64,000 bases of DNA from Anaerofustis sp. (GCF_019420015.1 NZ_JAHZIA010000011.1:4269-68268), one strand, 5' to 3'; counted from the first letter of the stretch, positions 7,777 through 16,805 are shown. The notes: generated by a model not told the origin, from the sequence alone. Made by a program: numbers and translations.

Positions 7777-7956
7777 ATGATAAATAAAAGCATGTTAAAT
7801 AAGTTATATGAAATAGAAAGTATATCATTTGGTGAAATAAAGAAAAATAATTTTAATTATAATATACCGTATGTTAATAAATTTAAAGAAATAGAATTAT
7901 TAGTAAATGATATAATACAAGATATAAAAGAAAAAGAAGAAGAGGAGAGTAATTAA
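7777..7956 (+). CDS. Unknown 59-residue helical protein
   Basis: The ATG abuts the previous stop and has GAAGGAG upstream inside that gene. The protein ends in an acidic helix (QDIKEKEEEESN). No family recognised. It closes the terL unit just before the promoter at 7966. Confidence 0.5.
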   Translation: MINKSMLNKLYEIESISFGEIKKNNFNYNIPYVNKFKEIELLVNDIIQDIKEKEEEESN

Positions 7957-7965
7957 AAAAAAGTA

Positions 7966-7994
7966 TTTACAAATTTTTAAAAGTATGATACTAT
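7966..7994 (+). promoter_or_regulatory. SigA-like promoter with extended -10
   Basis: TTTACA (7966-7971), 17-bp spacer, TGATACTAT with the -10 TACTAT at 7989-7994. It drives the gene at 8040, which has AGGAGG at 8027-8033. Confidence 0.75.
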
Positions 7995-8039
7995 AAATAT
8001 AGAAATGATAGTTATTAGATGTATTTAGGAGGTAGAAAA

Positions 8040-8309
8040 ATGTTTGAAAGAATTGCGCTTCATGAAATGATTTATTGTAGTCATAAAGCAGTTATTTCTA
8101 CAGTTAAAATCTATGATGAGTATGAAACAATAGTTATGTTTTTAAATGATGGTGAAGAAATAGAAATTGCTCGTTCTAAAACTTTAGATGAAGCAAAAGA
8201 AAAGCACAATAATTTAGTAAAGAAATATAATGATATAATATATAATGGGGGTATAAGTAAAAATTTAGGAGTTGAAAATGTAGGACAGTTTGTAAACAGA
8301 ATAGTTTAG
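8040..8309 (+). CDS. Unknown small protein
   Basis: An 89-residue protein. The ATG at 8040 is chosen because AGGAGGTAGAAAA precedes it; the in-frame ATG at 8019 would place that ribosome binding site inside the gene. The N-terminal half looks like a small beta sheet (VKIYDEYETIVMFLNDGEEI), followed by a helix. No family recognised. First gene behind the promoter at 7966. Confidence 0.6.
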   Translation: MFERIALHEMIYCSHKAVISTVKIYDEYETIVMFLNDGEEIEIARSKTLDEAKEKHNNLVKKYNDIIYNGGISKNLGVENVGQFVNRIV

Positions 8310-8388
8310 TATTATATAAATAGACATGAAGTATTTATATTTTATGATGTAGAAGATATTTTTATTAAATAACTTAAGGAGAATATAG

Positions 8389-8496
8389 ATGAATAAAGAG
8401 TTAAAAGAGATAGCATTAGATTTAGGTAAAATGAATGATTTAGAATTGTCAATTTATTATGAAGTAGCAAAAGAAAAAAATGCAAAATGTATCTAA
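8389..8496 (+). CDS. Unknown 35-residue peptide
   Basis: The ATG follows AAGGAGAATATAG. The peptide is helical (NKELKEIALDLGKMNDLELS). It overlaps the next gene by 17 bp. No family recognised; called on its ribosome binding site and position. Confidence 0.4.
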   Translation: MNKELKEIALDLGKMNDLELSIYYEVAKEKNAKCI

Positions 8497-8740
8497 AATT
8501 ATAGATGAATTAAATCATTTAAATCATAATGAGGAAGAGGAATATGAAAAGTTTTATTATAAAACAGTGCAAGATAGTGTAAATGAAATAATAGATCTTG
8601 TAATAACTGAAATGAGCATGATAGAAGGAGAGTTAAGATGTAGGTTAGATGATATGATAAATATTTTAATTTCAATTGAAAGAGAATTAAAACCATATGA
8701 AGTAGAAAGGCTATTAAGAATGTTGATAAAAAGGTATTAA
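8480..8740 (+). CDS. Unknown helical protein
   Basis: An 86-residue acidic protein, probably all helical (NEIIDLVITEMSMIEGELR). No family recognised. The gap from 8741 to 8910 after it holds only very short possible peptides at 8777 and 8799 and a small hairpin. Confidence 0.5.
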   Translation: MQNVSKIIDELNHLNHNEEEEYEKFYYKTVQDSVNEIIDLVITEMSMIEGELRCRLDDMINILISIERELKPYEVERLLRMLIKRY

Positions 8741-8867
8741 TAAATTAATAAATTAGATTGAATGAGGAAAAGTTAGATGAAAGTTTATAAAGTTGCACAT
8801 GAAAAATAAGTTATTTGATTTAGAAGATTATGATTTAATCTTAGATAATTATTAGGATAAAACTATT

Positions 8868-8888
8868 CCCTACTTTAGTAGGGATTTT
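8868..8888 (+). terminator. Weak intrinsic terminator
   Basis: CCCTAC (8868-8873), a TTTA loop, GTAGGG (8878-8883), then ATTTTG. The stem is short and the T tract weak. Confidence 0.4.
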
Positions 8889-8910
8889 GCTATATAAAGA
8901 AATAAGTAAA

Positions 8911-9387
8911 ATGGCTAATCATAAAAAAGACTACGATGTAATATTAAGGTCAAAAAGAGAATCGCAAAAACAAAGAGCACGTTTAAAAAAGAATATAAAA
9001 GTTACCGAAGAAGATGTAAGAAAAATAGAAGAGTTAATAAAAAAAGAAAAAGAAAACGGGGTAGAGAAAAGTATATTTAGAACTAAGGGAAATTGCATGT
9101 TTATGATAAATAAATTGCTATATAATCCCCGTTTAATCCCAAGAGAAAGGCTTTGTTTTAATTATAAATTTACAAATGAATCCTGTACAGGAAGATTGAG
9201 AGACGGAAGAGTTATTTCTGTTAAGATGAAAAGAATTAATAGTAGGAATGTATATAGAATAAAAGTAAATGGAAAAGTAAAAGCAAAATGTATAGGTCAA
9301 ACAAAAGCTTGTGAAAAAATAAAAGAATTAATTGGTTTACCGGAAGGATGGGATGATGAGCAAGGAAGTGCAAGAATCTTTACTTAG
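8911..9387 (+). CDS. Unknown basic protein before the portal gene
   Basis: A 158-residue, very basic protein. The ATG at 8911 is preferred over an in-frame TTG at 8887 that lies in the hairpin tail. The N-terminal 60 residues are lysine/arginine-rich helices; the C-terminal half (GRLRDGRVISVKMKRINSRN) suggests strands. The charge would suit nucleic-acid binding, but that is inference. It overlaps the portal gene by 32 bp. Confidence 0.6.
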   Translation: MANHKKDYDVILRSKRESQKQRARLKKNIKVTEEDVRKIEELIKKEKENGVEKSIFRTKGNCMFMINKLLYNPRLIPRERLCFNYKFTNESCTGRLRDGRVISVKMKRINSRNVYRIKVNGKVKAKCIGQTKACEKIKELIGLPEGWDDEQGSARIFT

Positions 9388-10969
9388 AGAAATAGAAGAA
9401 ATGGAGCCTATTCTTCAAACAGATTCAAAAGAAATTATAGAGAGTAAATTAAAAAATCAGACAGAAGTATTGAGTAAATTATATACTACGGATGCTTTTC
9501 AAAATCAGATGGCGAGATTAGGATTTGGACAGCCTAATTTAAATGAGGGTGCAGAATATCCTTTAACAAGGATGGGTCAAAATTATACATTGTTTACTTC
9601 TCTATATAGAAGTTCATGGATTGTTAGAAAAATAGTAGATGTTTTTCCTTCAGATATGTTAAAGAATTGGATAAAATTTAATTCTTCGTTGGATCCTGAT
9701 AAATTAAGTAAAATAAATTATGTAATACGGAAAACAAAAACAAAAGAAAAAATAAAAGAAGGATTGAGATGGGCGAGACTGTACGGAGGTGCGGCAGGGC
9801 TTATTTTAATAGAAGGTGATGAAGATTTAAGTGAACCTTTAGATTACGATCAGATAATGTTAGATGATTATAAAGGACTGTTAATAATAGATAGATGGAA
9901 CGGTGTTTTTCCTGATTTACAGTTAGAATCAGATATTTCAGATGATGAGTTTGGTTTACCGGAATATTATTCAATTTCTTTATCTCAAGTATCTAATAAT
10001 TTAAACTTTAAAGAAGGAGATTTAATAAAGGTACATCATTCAAGGATTATAAGATTTAGCGGTAGAGATTTGCCACAATGGGAAAGACAAGCTGAAATGT
10101 ATTGGGGTGAATCTGAAATCGAGATAGTTTTTGAAGAGTTAAAGAAGAGGGATAATACTTCTGCAAATATAGCAAGTTTAATATTTTTAGCAAATATTAG
10201 AGTATTAAAAATGAATGATTTAGGACAATTATTAGGAGCAAGTACACAAAAGGCTCAAGAGAATTTATATAAAGTATTACAAGCACAAAATCAATTAATG
10301 TCTAACATGGGAATATATGTTATGGATAAAGACGATGATTTTAATACAGAACAGTATAGTTTTAGCGGATTAAATGATATATATGAATCTTTTATGTTAG
10401 ATGTAGCCGGTGCTTGTGAAATGCCGGTAACAAAGTTATTCGGCAGAAATCCTGCTGGTTTTAATGCTACAGGAGAAGGAGATTTAACACAATATTATGA
10501 AACGGTAGAAGAAAAACAAGAAACTTATTTACAGCCAGTTTTAGATAAATTGTTACCGATTATTTTTATGTCAACCTTAGGAGCAGTGCCAGAGGATTTA
10601 GACTGGGAATTTAATCCTTGTATGTCTGTTAGTAGCAAAGATCTTGCAGATTTAGCACAGGCAATGGCCGGACCTATACTTGAAGCGTTTGGAGCTGGCC
10701 TGATAACAAAAGAAATAGCTTTGAAAGAATTAAAACAACAGAATGAAAAGACTGGTATGTGGTCTAATATAACCGATGAAGACATAGAGAAAGCAAAACA
10801 AGAAGATGAGCAGGGCGAATTGACTGATGAGGAAGAAAATAATCTGGTTAGTGAAATTTCTCCGGAAACAGAAAATAATTTAAATTTAGATAATGAAGAA
10901 AACAGAGTAGTTTTAAATAATGATTCGTTAACTTGGATGGATAGGGTAAAGTCTAAATTGAGAAAGTAA
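9356..10969 (+). CDS. Portal protein (DUF1073-type)
   Basis: About 537 residues from ATG 9356; GGAAGG lies at 9342-9347, and ATG 9353 is also possible. LYRSSWIVRKIVDVFPSDML, then RWARLYGGAAGLI, then VHHSRIIRF, and later DVAGACEMPVTKLFGRNPAGF followed by GEGD are characteristic of the DUF1073 (Phage_portal_3) portal family. The portal is the dodecameric DNA channel at one capsid vertex and binds the terminase. The C-terminal 70 residues are acidic and variable. Confidence 0.9.
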   Translation: MSKEVQESLLREIEEMEPILQTDSKEIIESKLKNQTEVLSKLYTTDAFQNQMARLGFGQPNLNEGAEYPLTRMGQNYTLFTSLYRSSWIVRKIVDVFPSDMLKNWIKFNSSLDPDKLSKINYVIRKTKTKEKIKEGLRWARLYGGAAGLILIEGDEDLSEPLDYDQIMLDDYKGLLIIDRWNGVFPDLQLESDISDDEFGLPEYYSISLSQVSNNLNFKEGDLIKVHHSRIIRFSGRDLPQWERQAEMYWGESEIEIVFEELKKRDNTSANIASLIFLANIRVLKMNDLGQLLGASTQKAQENLYKVLQAQNQLMSNMGIYVMDKDDDFNTEQYSFSGLNDIYESFMLDVAGACEMPVTKLFGRNPAGFNATGEGDLTQYYETVEEKQETYLQPVLDKLLPIIFMSTLGAVPEDLDWEFNPCMSVSSKDLADLAQAMAGPILEAFGAGLITKEIALKELKQQNEKTGMWSNITDEDIEKAKQEDEQGELTDEEENNLVSEISPETENNLNLDNEENRVVLNNDSLTWMDRVKSKLRK

Positions 10970-10979
10970 GGGTATTAAA

Positions 10980-11195
10980 ATGTTAAACAATATAGCAGGT
11001 GTCCAGAAATGTGTTAAAGAATTGTATAGTGATATAAATTCATTAAATAATAATATTTCTAAGTTTGAAAGTATGTTTGATTTAAAAAGAAAAAGACTTT
11101 ACACTTTTGATTCTAAAAGTTATAATAAAGGAAAAGAAGATGTTAAAATTTCAGATATTATCTCAAAATTTAAAATTAATAGAGAAACCAAGTAG
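10980..11195 (+). CDS. Unknown small protein
   Basis: A 71-residue, mainly helical protein eleven bases after the portal gene. Its 3' part overlaps the next gene by 56 bp in another frame. No family recognised. Confidence 0.5.
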   Translation: MLNNIAGVQKCVKELYSDINSLNNNISKFESMFDLKRKRLYTFDSKSYNKGKEDVKISDIISKFKINRETK

Positions 11196-11739
11196 AGATA
11201 TTATAGAAAATCAAATTAATTTTTTAAATGTAAATTTTTCTTTTAGTGAAGAATGGACAGAAATGAAAAAATTAGTTCAATTTAGCCAAGATAAAGACGA
11301 TAGAAAAAGAAAAGATATAGATTATTTAGTAAATATTGATTTAGGTGAAGAAAATGATGTAACAATTAAAATGCCTTCTGGAATAAAAGCCGGTATTTTA
11401 AAAGTTGCTTGTTATGGAGAAATAGCTGAGGAAGATGAAGATGGAAATAAAATATTTGTAAAAAAAGCAGAAACAAATATTTACAGTATTCCGATAGCAG
11501 AAACAGGTATAGATGATGATGATTTAGAACCTACAATTGAATGTGATAAGTTCTTTTTATTTAAACAAATGGAATCAAAAGATGAATGGATTATAAACCA
11601 TAAATTAAAAAAATATCCAAGTGTGTCAATTATAGATAGTGCAGGTACAAATGTAATAGGAGAGGTTACATATTTGGATGAAAATAGTTTGAGAATAAAT
11701 TTCTCAAGTATAATGAGTGGTAAGGCATTTTTAAATTAA
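11140..11739 (+). CDS. Tail or baseplate structural protein
   Basis: A 199-residue protein from ATG 11140, behind AAAGGAAAAGAAG; an in-frame TTG at 11107 is less likely. The C-terminal region contains INHKLKKYPSVSIIDSAG and then GEVTYLDENSLRINFS and SGKAFLN. This is a small beta domain I associate with many tail-fibre and baseplate proteins. The N-terminal part resembles beta-rich baseplate adaptors. It opens the tail-fibre region. Its exact place in the particle is unknown. Confidence 0.65.
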   Translation: MLKFQILSQNLKLIEKPSRDIIENQINFLNVNFSFSEEWTEMKKLVQFSQDKDDRKRKDIDYLVNIDLGEENDVTIKMPSGIKAGILKVACYGEIAEEDEDGNKIFVKKAETNIYSIPIAETGIDDDDLEPTIECDKFFLFKQMESKDEWIINHKLKKYPSVSIIDSAGTNVIGEVTYLDENSLRINFSSIMSGKAFLN

Positions 11740-11754
11740 GAATTGGGGGCTAAA

Positions 11755-12957
11755 ATGATATACTTAGTTAATTTAAATTTATTAGGGAACGAATTGCAAA
11801 ATGCTGTAATACAACCTGTTGGTGTGTTACCTGGAAGTGCAAAAGAAGGCCAAATTGTTTATAATTCTTCTGAAAAGAATTTATATATTTATAATGGATC
11901 AGCATGGAAAGTTGTTGGAAAAGAATATACTTTACCTGTTGCATCTTCAAGTACTTTAGGTGGTATTAAGGTAGGTGCAGGGCTTGCAATAAATGATGGT
12001 GTTCTTAGTGCAACAGGTGGCGGTGTTGCTGATGCTGTAGAATGGGAAGATGTTTTAAATAAACCTTCAGATTTAGTACAAGATGCTAATTATGTACATA
12101 CTGACAATAACTATGTTACCGAAGATAAAACAAAATTATCAGGAATTGCCGCAGGTGCACAAGTTAATGTTATTGAAAAAATAAGTGTAAACGGAGCACA
12201 GCAATCTATTTCTGAAAAAGGTGTAAATATTACAGTTCCTACACAAGCATCTGATATTAATGCAATACCTTCTTCAGAAAAAGGTGCAAATAATGGAGTT
12301 GCATCATTAGATGAAACAGGTAAAGTACCTTCTGCACAGTTACCGAGCTATGTAGATGATGTTGTTGAATATGATACAAAGGATAATTTTCCTGCAACCG
12401 GTGAATCTGGAAAAATATATATTGCAAAAGATACAAATTTAACTTATAGATGGTCTGGTAGTAATTATGTAGAAATTTCTCCAAGTTTAGCTTTGGGTGA
12501 AACATCTTCAACCGCTTATCCTGGAGACAAAGGTAAAGTTGCATATGATCATAGTCAAATAAAAACAGGCAATCCGCATGGAACAACTTTAAATGACTTT
12601 GGGGTTACGTTAAGCTCACAACAGATAAATTCCTTGCCTGATAATATACAGCAGGTTCAGGAATTGTTTGATGGCCTTTCTAATGTTGCTAAAAGCGGAA
12701 GTTATGAAGATTTATCAAATAAGCCTAAGTTAGTAAAGATTCAAGAAGGTACACTTCTAAAAACCGAAATAACAAAAACAATTAATGTTACAGGAGGAAA
12801 AATATTCTCTGTAATGATATATGATTCTGTTACTTTTGAAGAAGTAATGACAGATAAAACTTATAATGCTGTAAGAAGCCAAGTAAAAATTGATATTGCA
12901 AAAGTTCCTACAAATGATTTAACAATTGTTGTATCATATATTGAGGTAGATGCATGA
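11755..12957 (+). CDS. Tail fibre protein
   Basis: A 400-residue protein from ATG 11755 behind GGGGG. It shows fibre features: GQIVYNSSEKNLYIYNGSAW, STLGGIKVGAGLAINDGVL, TEDKTKLSGIAAGAQVN, NNGVASLDETGKVPSAQLPS and TGNPHGTT. These are standard short modules of phage and prophage tail fibres and suggest a trimeric shaft. The last 60 residues form a different beta domain that could be the tip. It overlaps the next gene by ATGA. Confidence 0.85.
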   Translation: MIYLVNLNLLGNELQNAVIQPVGVLPGSAKEGQIVYNSSEKNLYIYNGSAWKVVGKEYTLPVASSSTLGGIKVGAGLAINDGVLSATGGGVADAVEWEDVLNKPSDLVQDANYVHTDNNYVTEDKTKLSGIAAGAQVNVIEKISVNGAQQSISEKGVNITVPTQASDINAIPSSEKGANNGVASLDETGKVPSAQLPSYVDDVVEYDTKDNFPATGESGKIYIAKDTNLTYRWSGSNYVEISPSLALGETSSTAYPGDKGKVAYDHSQIKTGNPHGTTLNDFGVTLSSQQINSLPDNIQQVQELFDGLSNVAKSGSYEDLSNKPKLVKIQEGTLLKTEITKTINVTGGKIFSVMIYDSVTFEEVMTDKTYNAVRSQVKIDIAKVPTNDLTIVVSYIEVDA

Positions 12958-13100
12958 AAAACTTATCCAATGTGACAGAAATACAGGATATAGTAATAAA
13001 AGAATATGTAGATTCCAAAATAGTAGGATTGACTGAAGAAGAATACAATAATTTACAAACAAAACAGCAAGGTGTTTTATATTGTATATATGAGGAATAA
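12954..13100 (+). CDS. Small tail-fibre-associated protein
   Basis: A 48-residue protein overlapping the fibre stop (ATGA). LTEEEYNNLQTKQQGVLYCI matches a short motif often found inside tail fibres (LT-EEY-L-KD-TLY-I). It may be a separate fibre subunit or a leftover fibre fragment. Confidence 0.55.
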   Translation: MKNLSNVTEIQDIVIKEYVDSKIVGLTEEEYNNLQTKQQGVLYCIYEE

Positions 13101-13102
13101 AA

Positions 13103-14227
13103 ATGCTTTATATAAACAATACGAAAATTAGTGATATAAAATTAAATAATAGAAATATTTCTAAAGTGTATTTAAATAATATATTAGTTTTCCAAAAGAA
13201 ATATTATTTTACTTTTGATAGTGAAAGTGCAGGATGGGATAAAGGTGAATGGAGTCCGGAAGGAATATTTGTTAGGCCAAAGTATCATTATACTGTTACA
13301 TATTACTATTATAATTACAATAATACTTATACAGAGGTTGACAAAACACCAGAAGAAAATCAATATGATACTGAATCGTATTTAAATTATATTGTTCCTG
13401 ATTCAGATTTAGTTTATGATGGAAAAACATATATTTTAGATAATGATAGATCTGTATTGAAAATTTATATTACAAGTAATGAAACAAAAAATAAAATAAT
13501 GGTTTATTTTGATGTTGATATATGGGATGAAAAAAGTGAAACACCAATAAATTCACCTGACGGAATACCTGATAAGTTACAATCTGTTGTAAATTATTCG
13601 TTAAATAATTCTACATATGGAAGTATTCAAAAGACAAGACAAGTTTTAACAATAAATAATGGAAAAATAAATATAAGTAATGTAGCTACAGCTAAAACGG
13701 ATGGTAAATTTGAATATTGGGAAATTGGAACAGAAAAAATTTATACATCAATTTTATATAAAGAAATAGCTTTAAGTTCTGCGCAGATATTATTTTGTAA
13801 AGCATATTTTTCTAAAGTTGAAAATAAACTTTCAATACAAAAGGTTTCGGGTGCACAATATGGATTTGTTTTAAATTCTTCCGGATATTATGAATCTCAA
13901 AATAAAGGTATAAATAGTTCTTATTCGTTGTGTAAAATTTCAATTGAATGTACTACAGTATGTAATGTAAAAATAACATACATAAATAGCGGTGAAAATA
14001 ATTATGATTTTGGAATATTAGGAGAATTAGATACACCTTTAAGTCTATCAAATACAGTAGACTCTACCTATGCACTGAGTTTAAAAGGACAAAGTAGTAC
14101 AACTGCCGAAACGTATACATATTCTAATATATCTGCTGGAAATCATGAAATATATATTAAATATAGAAAGGACGTATCCGGTAGTTCAGGAAATGACAGC
14201 TTGCAATTTAAAGCTGAATTTGTATAA
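13103..14227 (+). CDS. Probable tail or baseplate decoration protein
   Basis: A 374-residue beta-rich protein. The N-terminus (MLYINNTKISDIKLNNRNI, then KVYLNNILVFQ) is a short anchoring motif seen in virion proteins of Firmicutes phages (ISK-YL-LIW). The rest is tyrosine- and serine-rich and unlike known enzymes, which fits an exposed receptor- or glycan-binding head. A decayed copy of its residues 30-55 lies just downstream at 14308-14373. Confidence 0.6.
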   Translation: MLYINNTKISDIKLNNRNISKVYLNNILVFQKKYYFTFDSESAGWDKGEWSPEGIFVRPKYHYTVTYYYYNYNNTYTEVDKTPEENQYDTESYLNYIVPDSDLVYDGKTYILDNDRSVLKIYITSNETKNKIMVYFDVDIWDEKSETPINSPDGIPDKLQSVVNYSLNNSTYGSIQKTRQVLTINNGKINISNVATAKTDGKFEYWEIGTEKIYTSILYKEIALSSAQILFCKAYFSKVENKLSIQKVSGAQYGFVLNSSGYYESQNKGINSSYSLCKISIECTTVCNVKITYINSGENNYDFGILGELDTPLSLSNTVDSTYALSLKGQSSTTAETYTYSNISAGNHEIYIKYRKDVSGSSGNDSLQFKAEFV

Positions 14228-14228
14228 A

Positions 14229-14373
14229 ATGCTAAGTTTTATTTATATTAATTTAAATTTATAAAAGGAGTAAAGTTTAATAATTTAATAATAAAGAAAT
14301 AAAAAAATATTATTTTAGTTTCGATCAAGAATAAGTTGGTCGGGACAAAGGCATTTGGTTTGTTGAAAAATAA
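14229..14373 (+). pseudogene. Decayed paralog fragment of the preceding gene
   Basis: Translating from 14308 gives YYFSFDQE, a stop, then VGRDKGIWFVE and a stop. This parallels YYFTFDSESAGWDKGEWSPE in the gene at 13103. The DNA similarity is clear over about 60 bp. Upstream, ATGCTAAGTTTTATTTATAT resembles that gene's start. I read the gap as the remains of a duplicated fibre-type gene. Confidence 0.6.
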
Positions 14374-14396
14374 AATTGTAATGAAATGGAGAAAAG

Positions 14397-15434
14397 ATGA
14401 GTAAAAAAATAGAAGACCTTTTATATAAAAGATGTGGTGATCCTAAAAATACTTATTATTCCACTCAAGTGATAACGCAAAATGAATATTGTGGTGTTAA
14501 AAGATGGAATGATGCAGGATATTTAGGTGAAGGTGTTGTTGTTTGGACAACGGAAAATCATAAAGGAAATTCTTCTGAGCATGGATGTAAAACGCATGAT
14601 CGTATATTTGATGCCGCACCTGCTTCAACAATTATAAATGCAAGTATTTCTTCCATTTATGATAATGAAAAAATAGAAAAATTTGAAGTTATATATCAAC
14701 CGTCACATGATTCTAATGAAAGAATCAAATATGATCCAGAAGAGTTTATAAAGAAGTTTAAAATTAAGATTATAACAAGATCAATCGGCGGTGGATTCTT
14801 TGAAGATCCTGAAAAAAGTCCAATGGGAAGATTTTGGGAAGAAATGCAGGATAAATATAATCTTATTTTCTTTAATTCTTTTGGAAATAAAGGCAATGAA
14901 AATAAGGATGATACCGGAGATCTTGCTATTTATGTTCAGGCATGCCATTTGGACAACAAAGGAAAGCCTGTGAGAGATTACTACTCTTCTACTGGAATTT
15001 CAGATCATAATTTTATTGATTTCAGAGGATGGGATAGTGGTACTTCTTTTTCAGCCCCATATTTGGCAGGCAAAACGGCATTATTAATTGAAAGATATGG
15101 AGATTTAACACAAGAAGATGTTGTCCAATATTGGAAAGATCATGCAGAAGATTTAGATGTAGAAGGTTATGATAAATATACAGGATATGGCCTTCCAATT
15201 CTCGGAGATATAAATGAAGAATATGAGTTTCCAAGTAAAAAAGAAAATGAAGGTGAAGTTGAAATGAAAAAATTTAAAGATATACCAGAAAATGCATGGT
15301 ATAACGAAGCAATAAAGTATGTTGTAGAAAAAGGTTATATGCAAGGTGTGAGTGAAGATGAATTTAAACCTGATTCACCTTTAACAAGAGCACAATTGGC
15401 ACAAGTTTTATATAACTTAGATAAAATAAAATAA
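14397..15434 (+). CDS. Subtilase-like (S8-type) protein with C-terminal SLH domain
   Basis: A 345-residue protein. Peptidase S8 hallmarks are visible: His in EHGCKTH (His62), an oxyanion-type Asn in FGNKGN (Asn164), and the Ser motif SGTSFSAPYLAG (Ser217). The Asp position is not conserved; GEGVVVWTTEN stands where V-V-DTG is expected. Residues 292-343 (DIPENAWYNEAIKYVVEKGY, then DEFKPDSPLTRAQLAQVLY) form an S-layer-homology domain that could bind the host cell wall. No signal peptide. Position among fibre genes suggests a virion-bound protease, or a catalytically altered relative, that acts at the host surface. Confidence 0.8.
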   Translation: MSKKIEDLLYKRCGDPKNTYYSTQVITQNEYCGVKRWNDAGYLGEGVVVWTTENHKGNSSEHGCKTHDRIFDAAPASTIINASISSIYDNEKIEKFEVIYQPSHDSNERIKYDPEEFIKKFKIKIITRSIGGGFFEDPEKSPMGRFWEEMQDKYNLIFFNSFGNKGNENKDDTGDLAIYVQACHLDNKGKPVRDYYSSTGISDHNFIDFRGWDSGTSFSAPYLAGKTALLIERYGDLTQEDVVQYWKDHAEDLDVEGYDKYTGYGLPILGDINEEYEFPSKKENEGEVEMKKFKDIPENAWYNEAIKYVVEKGYMQGVSEDEFKPDSPLTRAQLAQVLYNLDKIK

Positions 15435-15470
15435 ATAAAATAGTTTAATTTTAAAAGGGAGGTGATAAAA

Positions 15471-16004
15471 TTGGCAGGAATTAATGAGTTTTTAGTATTT
15501 AATGAAAATAAAAATAATACTTTAGAAAATGAAACTTATTCAACAGATAAGCAAAGAATTAATGGTTTGACTTCAGGCATAGCAAGATCTAACTTGCAAA
15601 ATAAATTTCAAAGAAACGTATCTGTAATGACTTCTACTATAGGAAAAATTATATCTGATAGAAATTTAAATGCAATTGAGGATGTAAATGAGTTGGAAGA
15701 AGCATTAAAGTTTACTTTTGGTAATGTAGATAGCTGGAAAGTAACTTCTGTTAATTTTAATGTAAGTGATTGGATTGTAGATGATACATTAAAAAAGTAT
15801 GTTTGTACAAAAACAATAAACGGTATAACTTCGGATGAAGAAGAACAACTTATAATTACAATTCCAAAAATAGAAACAATGGATTTGTTTATGAAATTCG
15901 GAATAACAAGTTATAATCAGGCAACAAATACATTAAAATTTAAATGTAAAAGAAAACCTAATAAATTAGTAAAATGCTATGTAGTTTATTGTTATTTAAA
16001 ATGA
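15471..16004 (+). CDS. Receptor-binding cassette 1 (AGINEFL-type N-terminus)
   Basis: A 177-residue protein. TTG 15471 is chosen because AAAGGGAGGTGAT precedes it and because the paralogs at 17005, 17917 and 18554 all begin M-x-GINEFL. Residues 1-80 are the shared cassette (AGINEFLVF, then RINGLTSGIARSNLQNK, then a helix ending NAIEDVNELEEAL). The C-terminal half is unique, beta-rich and probably the binding head. At the place where two paralogs have a poly-G run this copy has ordinary codons and an intact frame. Confidence 0.7.
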   Translation: MAGINEFLVFNENKNNTLENETYSTDKQRINGLTSGIARSNLQNKFQRNVSVMTSTIGKIISDRNLNAIEDVNELEEALKFTFGNVDSWKVTSVNFNVSDWIVDDTLKKYVCTKTINGITSDEEEQLIITIPKIETMDLFMKFGITSYNQATNTLKFKCKRKPNKLVKCYVVYCYLK

Positions 16005-16015
16005 GGTGAAATAAT

Positions 16016-16599
16016 ATGTTATTAAATCCATTAGGTATGTACTCCTCAGGTGGTACAATTGAGGGGGGGCTCTGGAGGAGCTAAAGAATTTTAAAGAAAT
16101 AAATACCGAATTAAGTGTTGATAGTACATCAGAACCTTCTAATATTAAAAATGTAAATTTAAAAACAATATTAGATGTGCAAGGTTCAGGAATCGTGCTT
16201 GCTTGCTTTACTAATATAGTGTCAGCTTCAAATGTTAACAATGAATTTGTAATAATTAAGGTCACAATTGATGGAGAAATTGTACTTTGGGCTTGTAATA
16301 GCTTTTACAATGGATTTGTTTATAGTCAAGGTATAAATGTGGAATTTAATAATCAAAATAATTATTTAGATATATATGGAACATCTAATTCAATTAGTAC
16401 AACTAATGCTAAAGTTAATTGGAAGACTATTGATGATTGGGATGTAACTTGTACAAAAAGTCTTGAGCATGTTTATACTGTGTTAGATTTGCCTATTATT
16501 TTCAATGATTCATTGAAAATACAAACATATTCATTTTGCTTAGATACTTCTAAATCAAGAAAATATGAAGTATATGTAAGATATAAATTAGATGAGTAG
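16016..16599 (+). CDS. Phase-variable fibre protein, out of frame in this sequence
   Basis: The ATG at 16016 follows AGGTGA. In the given sequence translation runs 18 codons, through GGG GGG of a G7 tract, and stops at TAA 16082-16084 (22 residues). With one more G (G8) the frame joins GALEELKNFKEI and continues to 16599, giving 194 residues that end in a beta-rich domain (SRKYEVYVRYKLDE). The long downstream frame is clearly coding. I infer either a slippage-controlled gene now off, or a sequencing or assembly error at the tract. Confidence 0.65.
16063..16069 (+). repeat. G7 homopolymer tract
   Basis: Seven G residues flanked by GA and CT inside the 5' end of the gene at 16016. G8 (or G5) would restore the frame. 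Runs of this length are striking in so AT-rich a genome. Confidence 0.9.
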
Positions 16600-16610
16600 G
16601 AGGATGCAAA

Positions 16611-16805
16611 ATGAATATAATAAATCAATATGAAAAAGAAGGTTATATTTTTACTGAATATGATAACAGCACTGTTACAAAAGAAATAAAGCAAGTAAGA
16701 TCTGAAAAGCAAACTGATAATGTTTTGTCTGACACTGAAATAGCAATACTTGATACTTCTTTAAATGTAGAGTATTTAGTTTGCTTGTCAGATTTAAATA
16801 TATAA
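16611..16805 (+). CDS. Small fibre-associated protein
   Basis: A 64-residue protein behind AGGAGG (16599-16604). It is charged, with helix and strand character (NIINQYEKEGYIFTEYDNS). It could be a fibre chaperone or accessory subunit because of its place between receptor-binding cassettes. No family recognised. Confidence 0.5.
   Translation: MNIINQYEKEGYIFTEYDNSTVTKEIKQVRSEKQTDNVLSDTEIAILDTSLNVEYLVCLSDLNI

Noticed and set aside
8777..8855. Two tiny frames (10 and 18 codons) at 8777 and 8799
   Set aside because: Too short and without independent support; only GAGGAAA upstream of the first.
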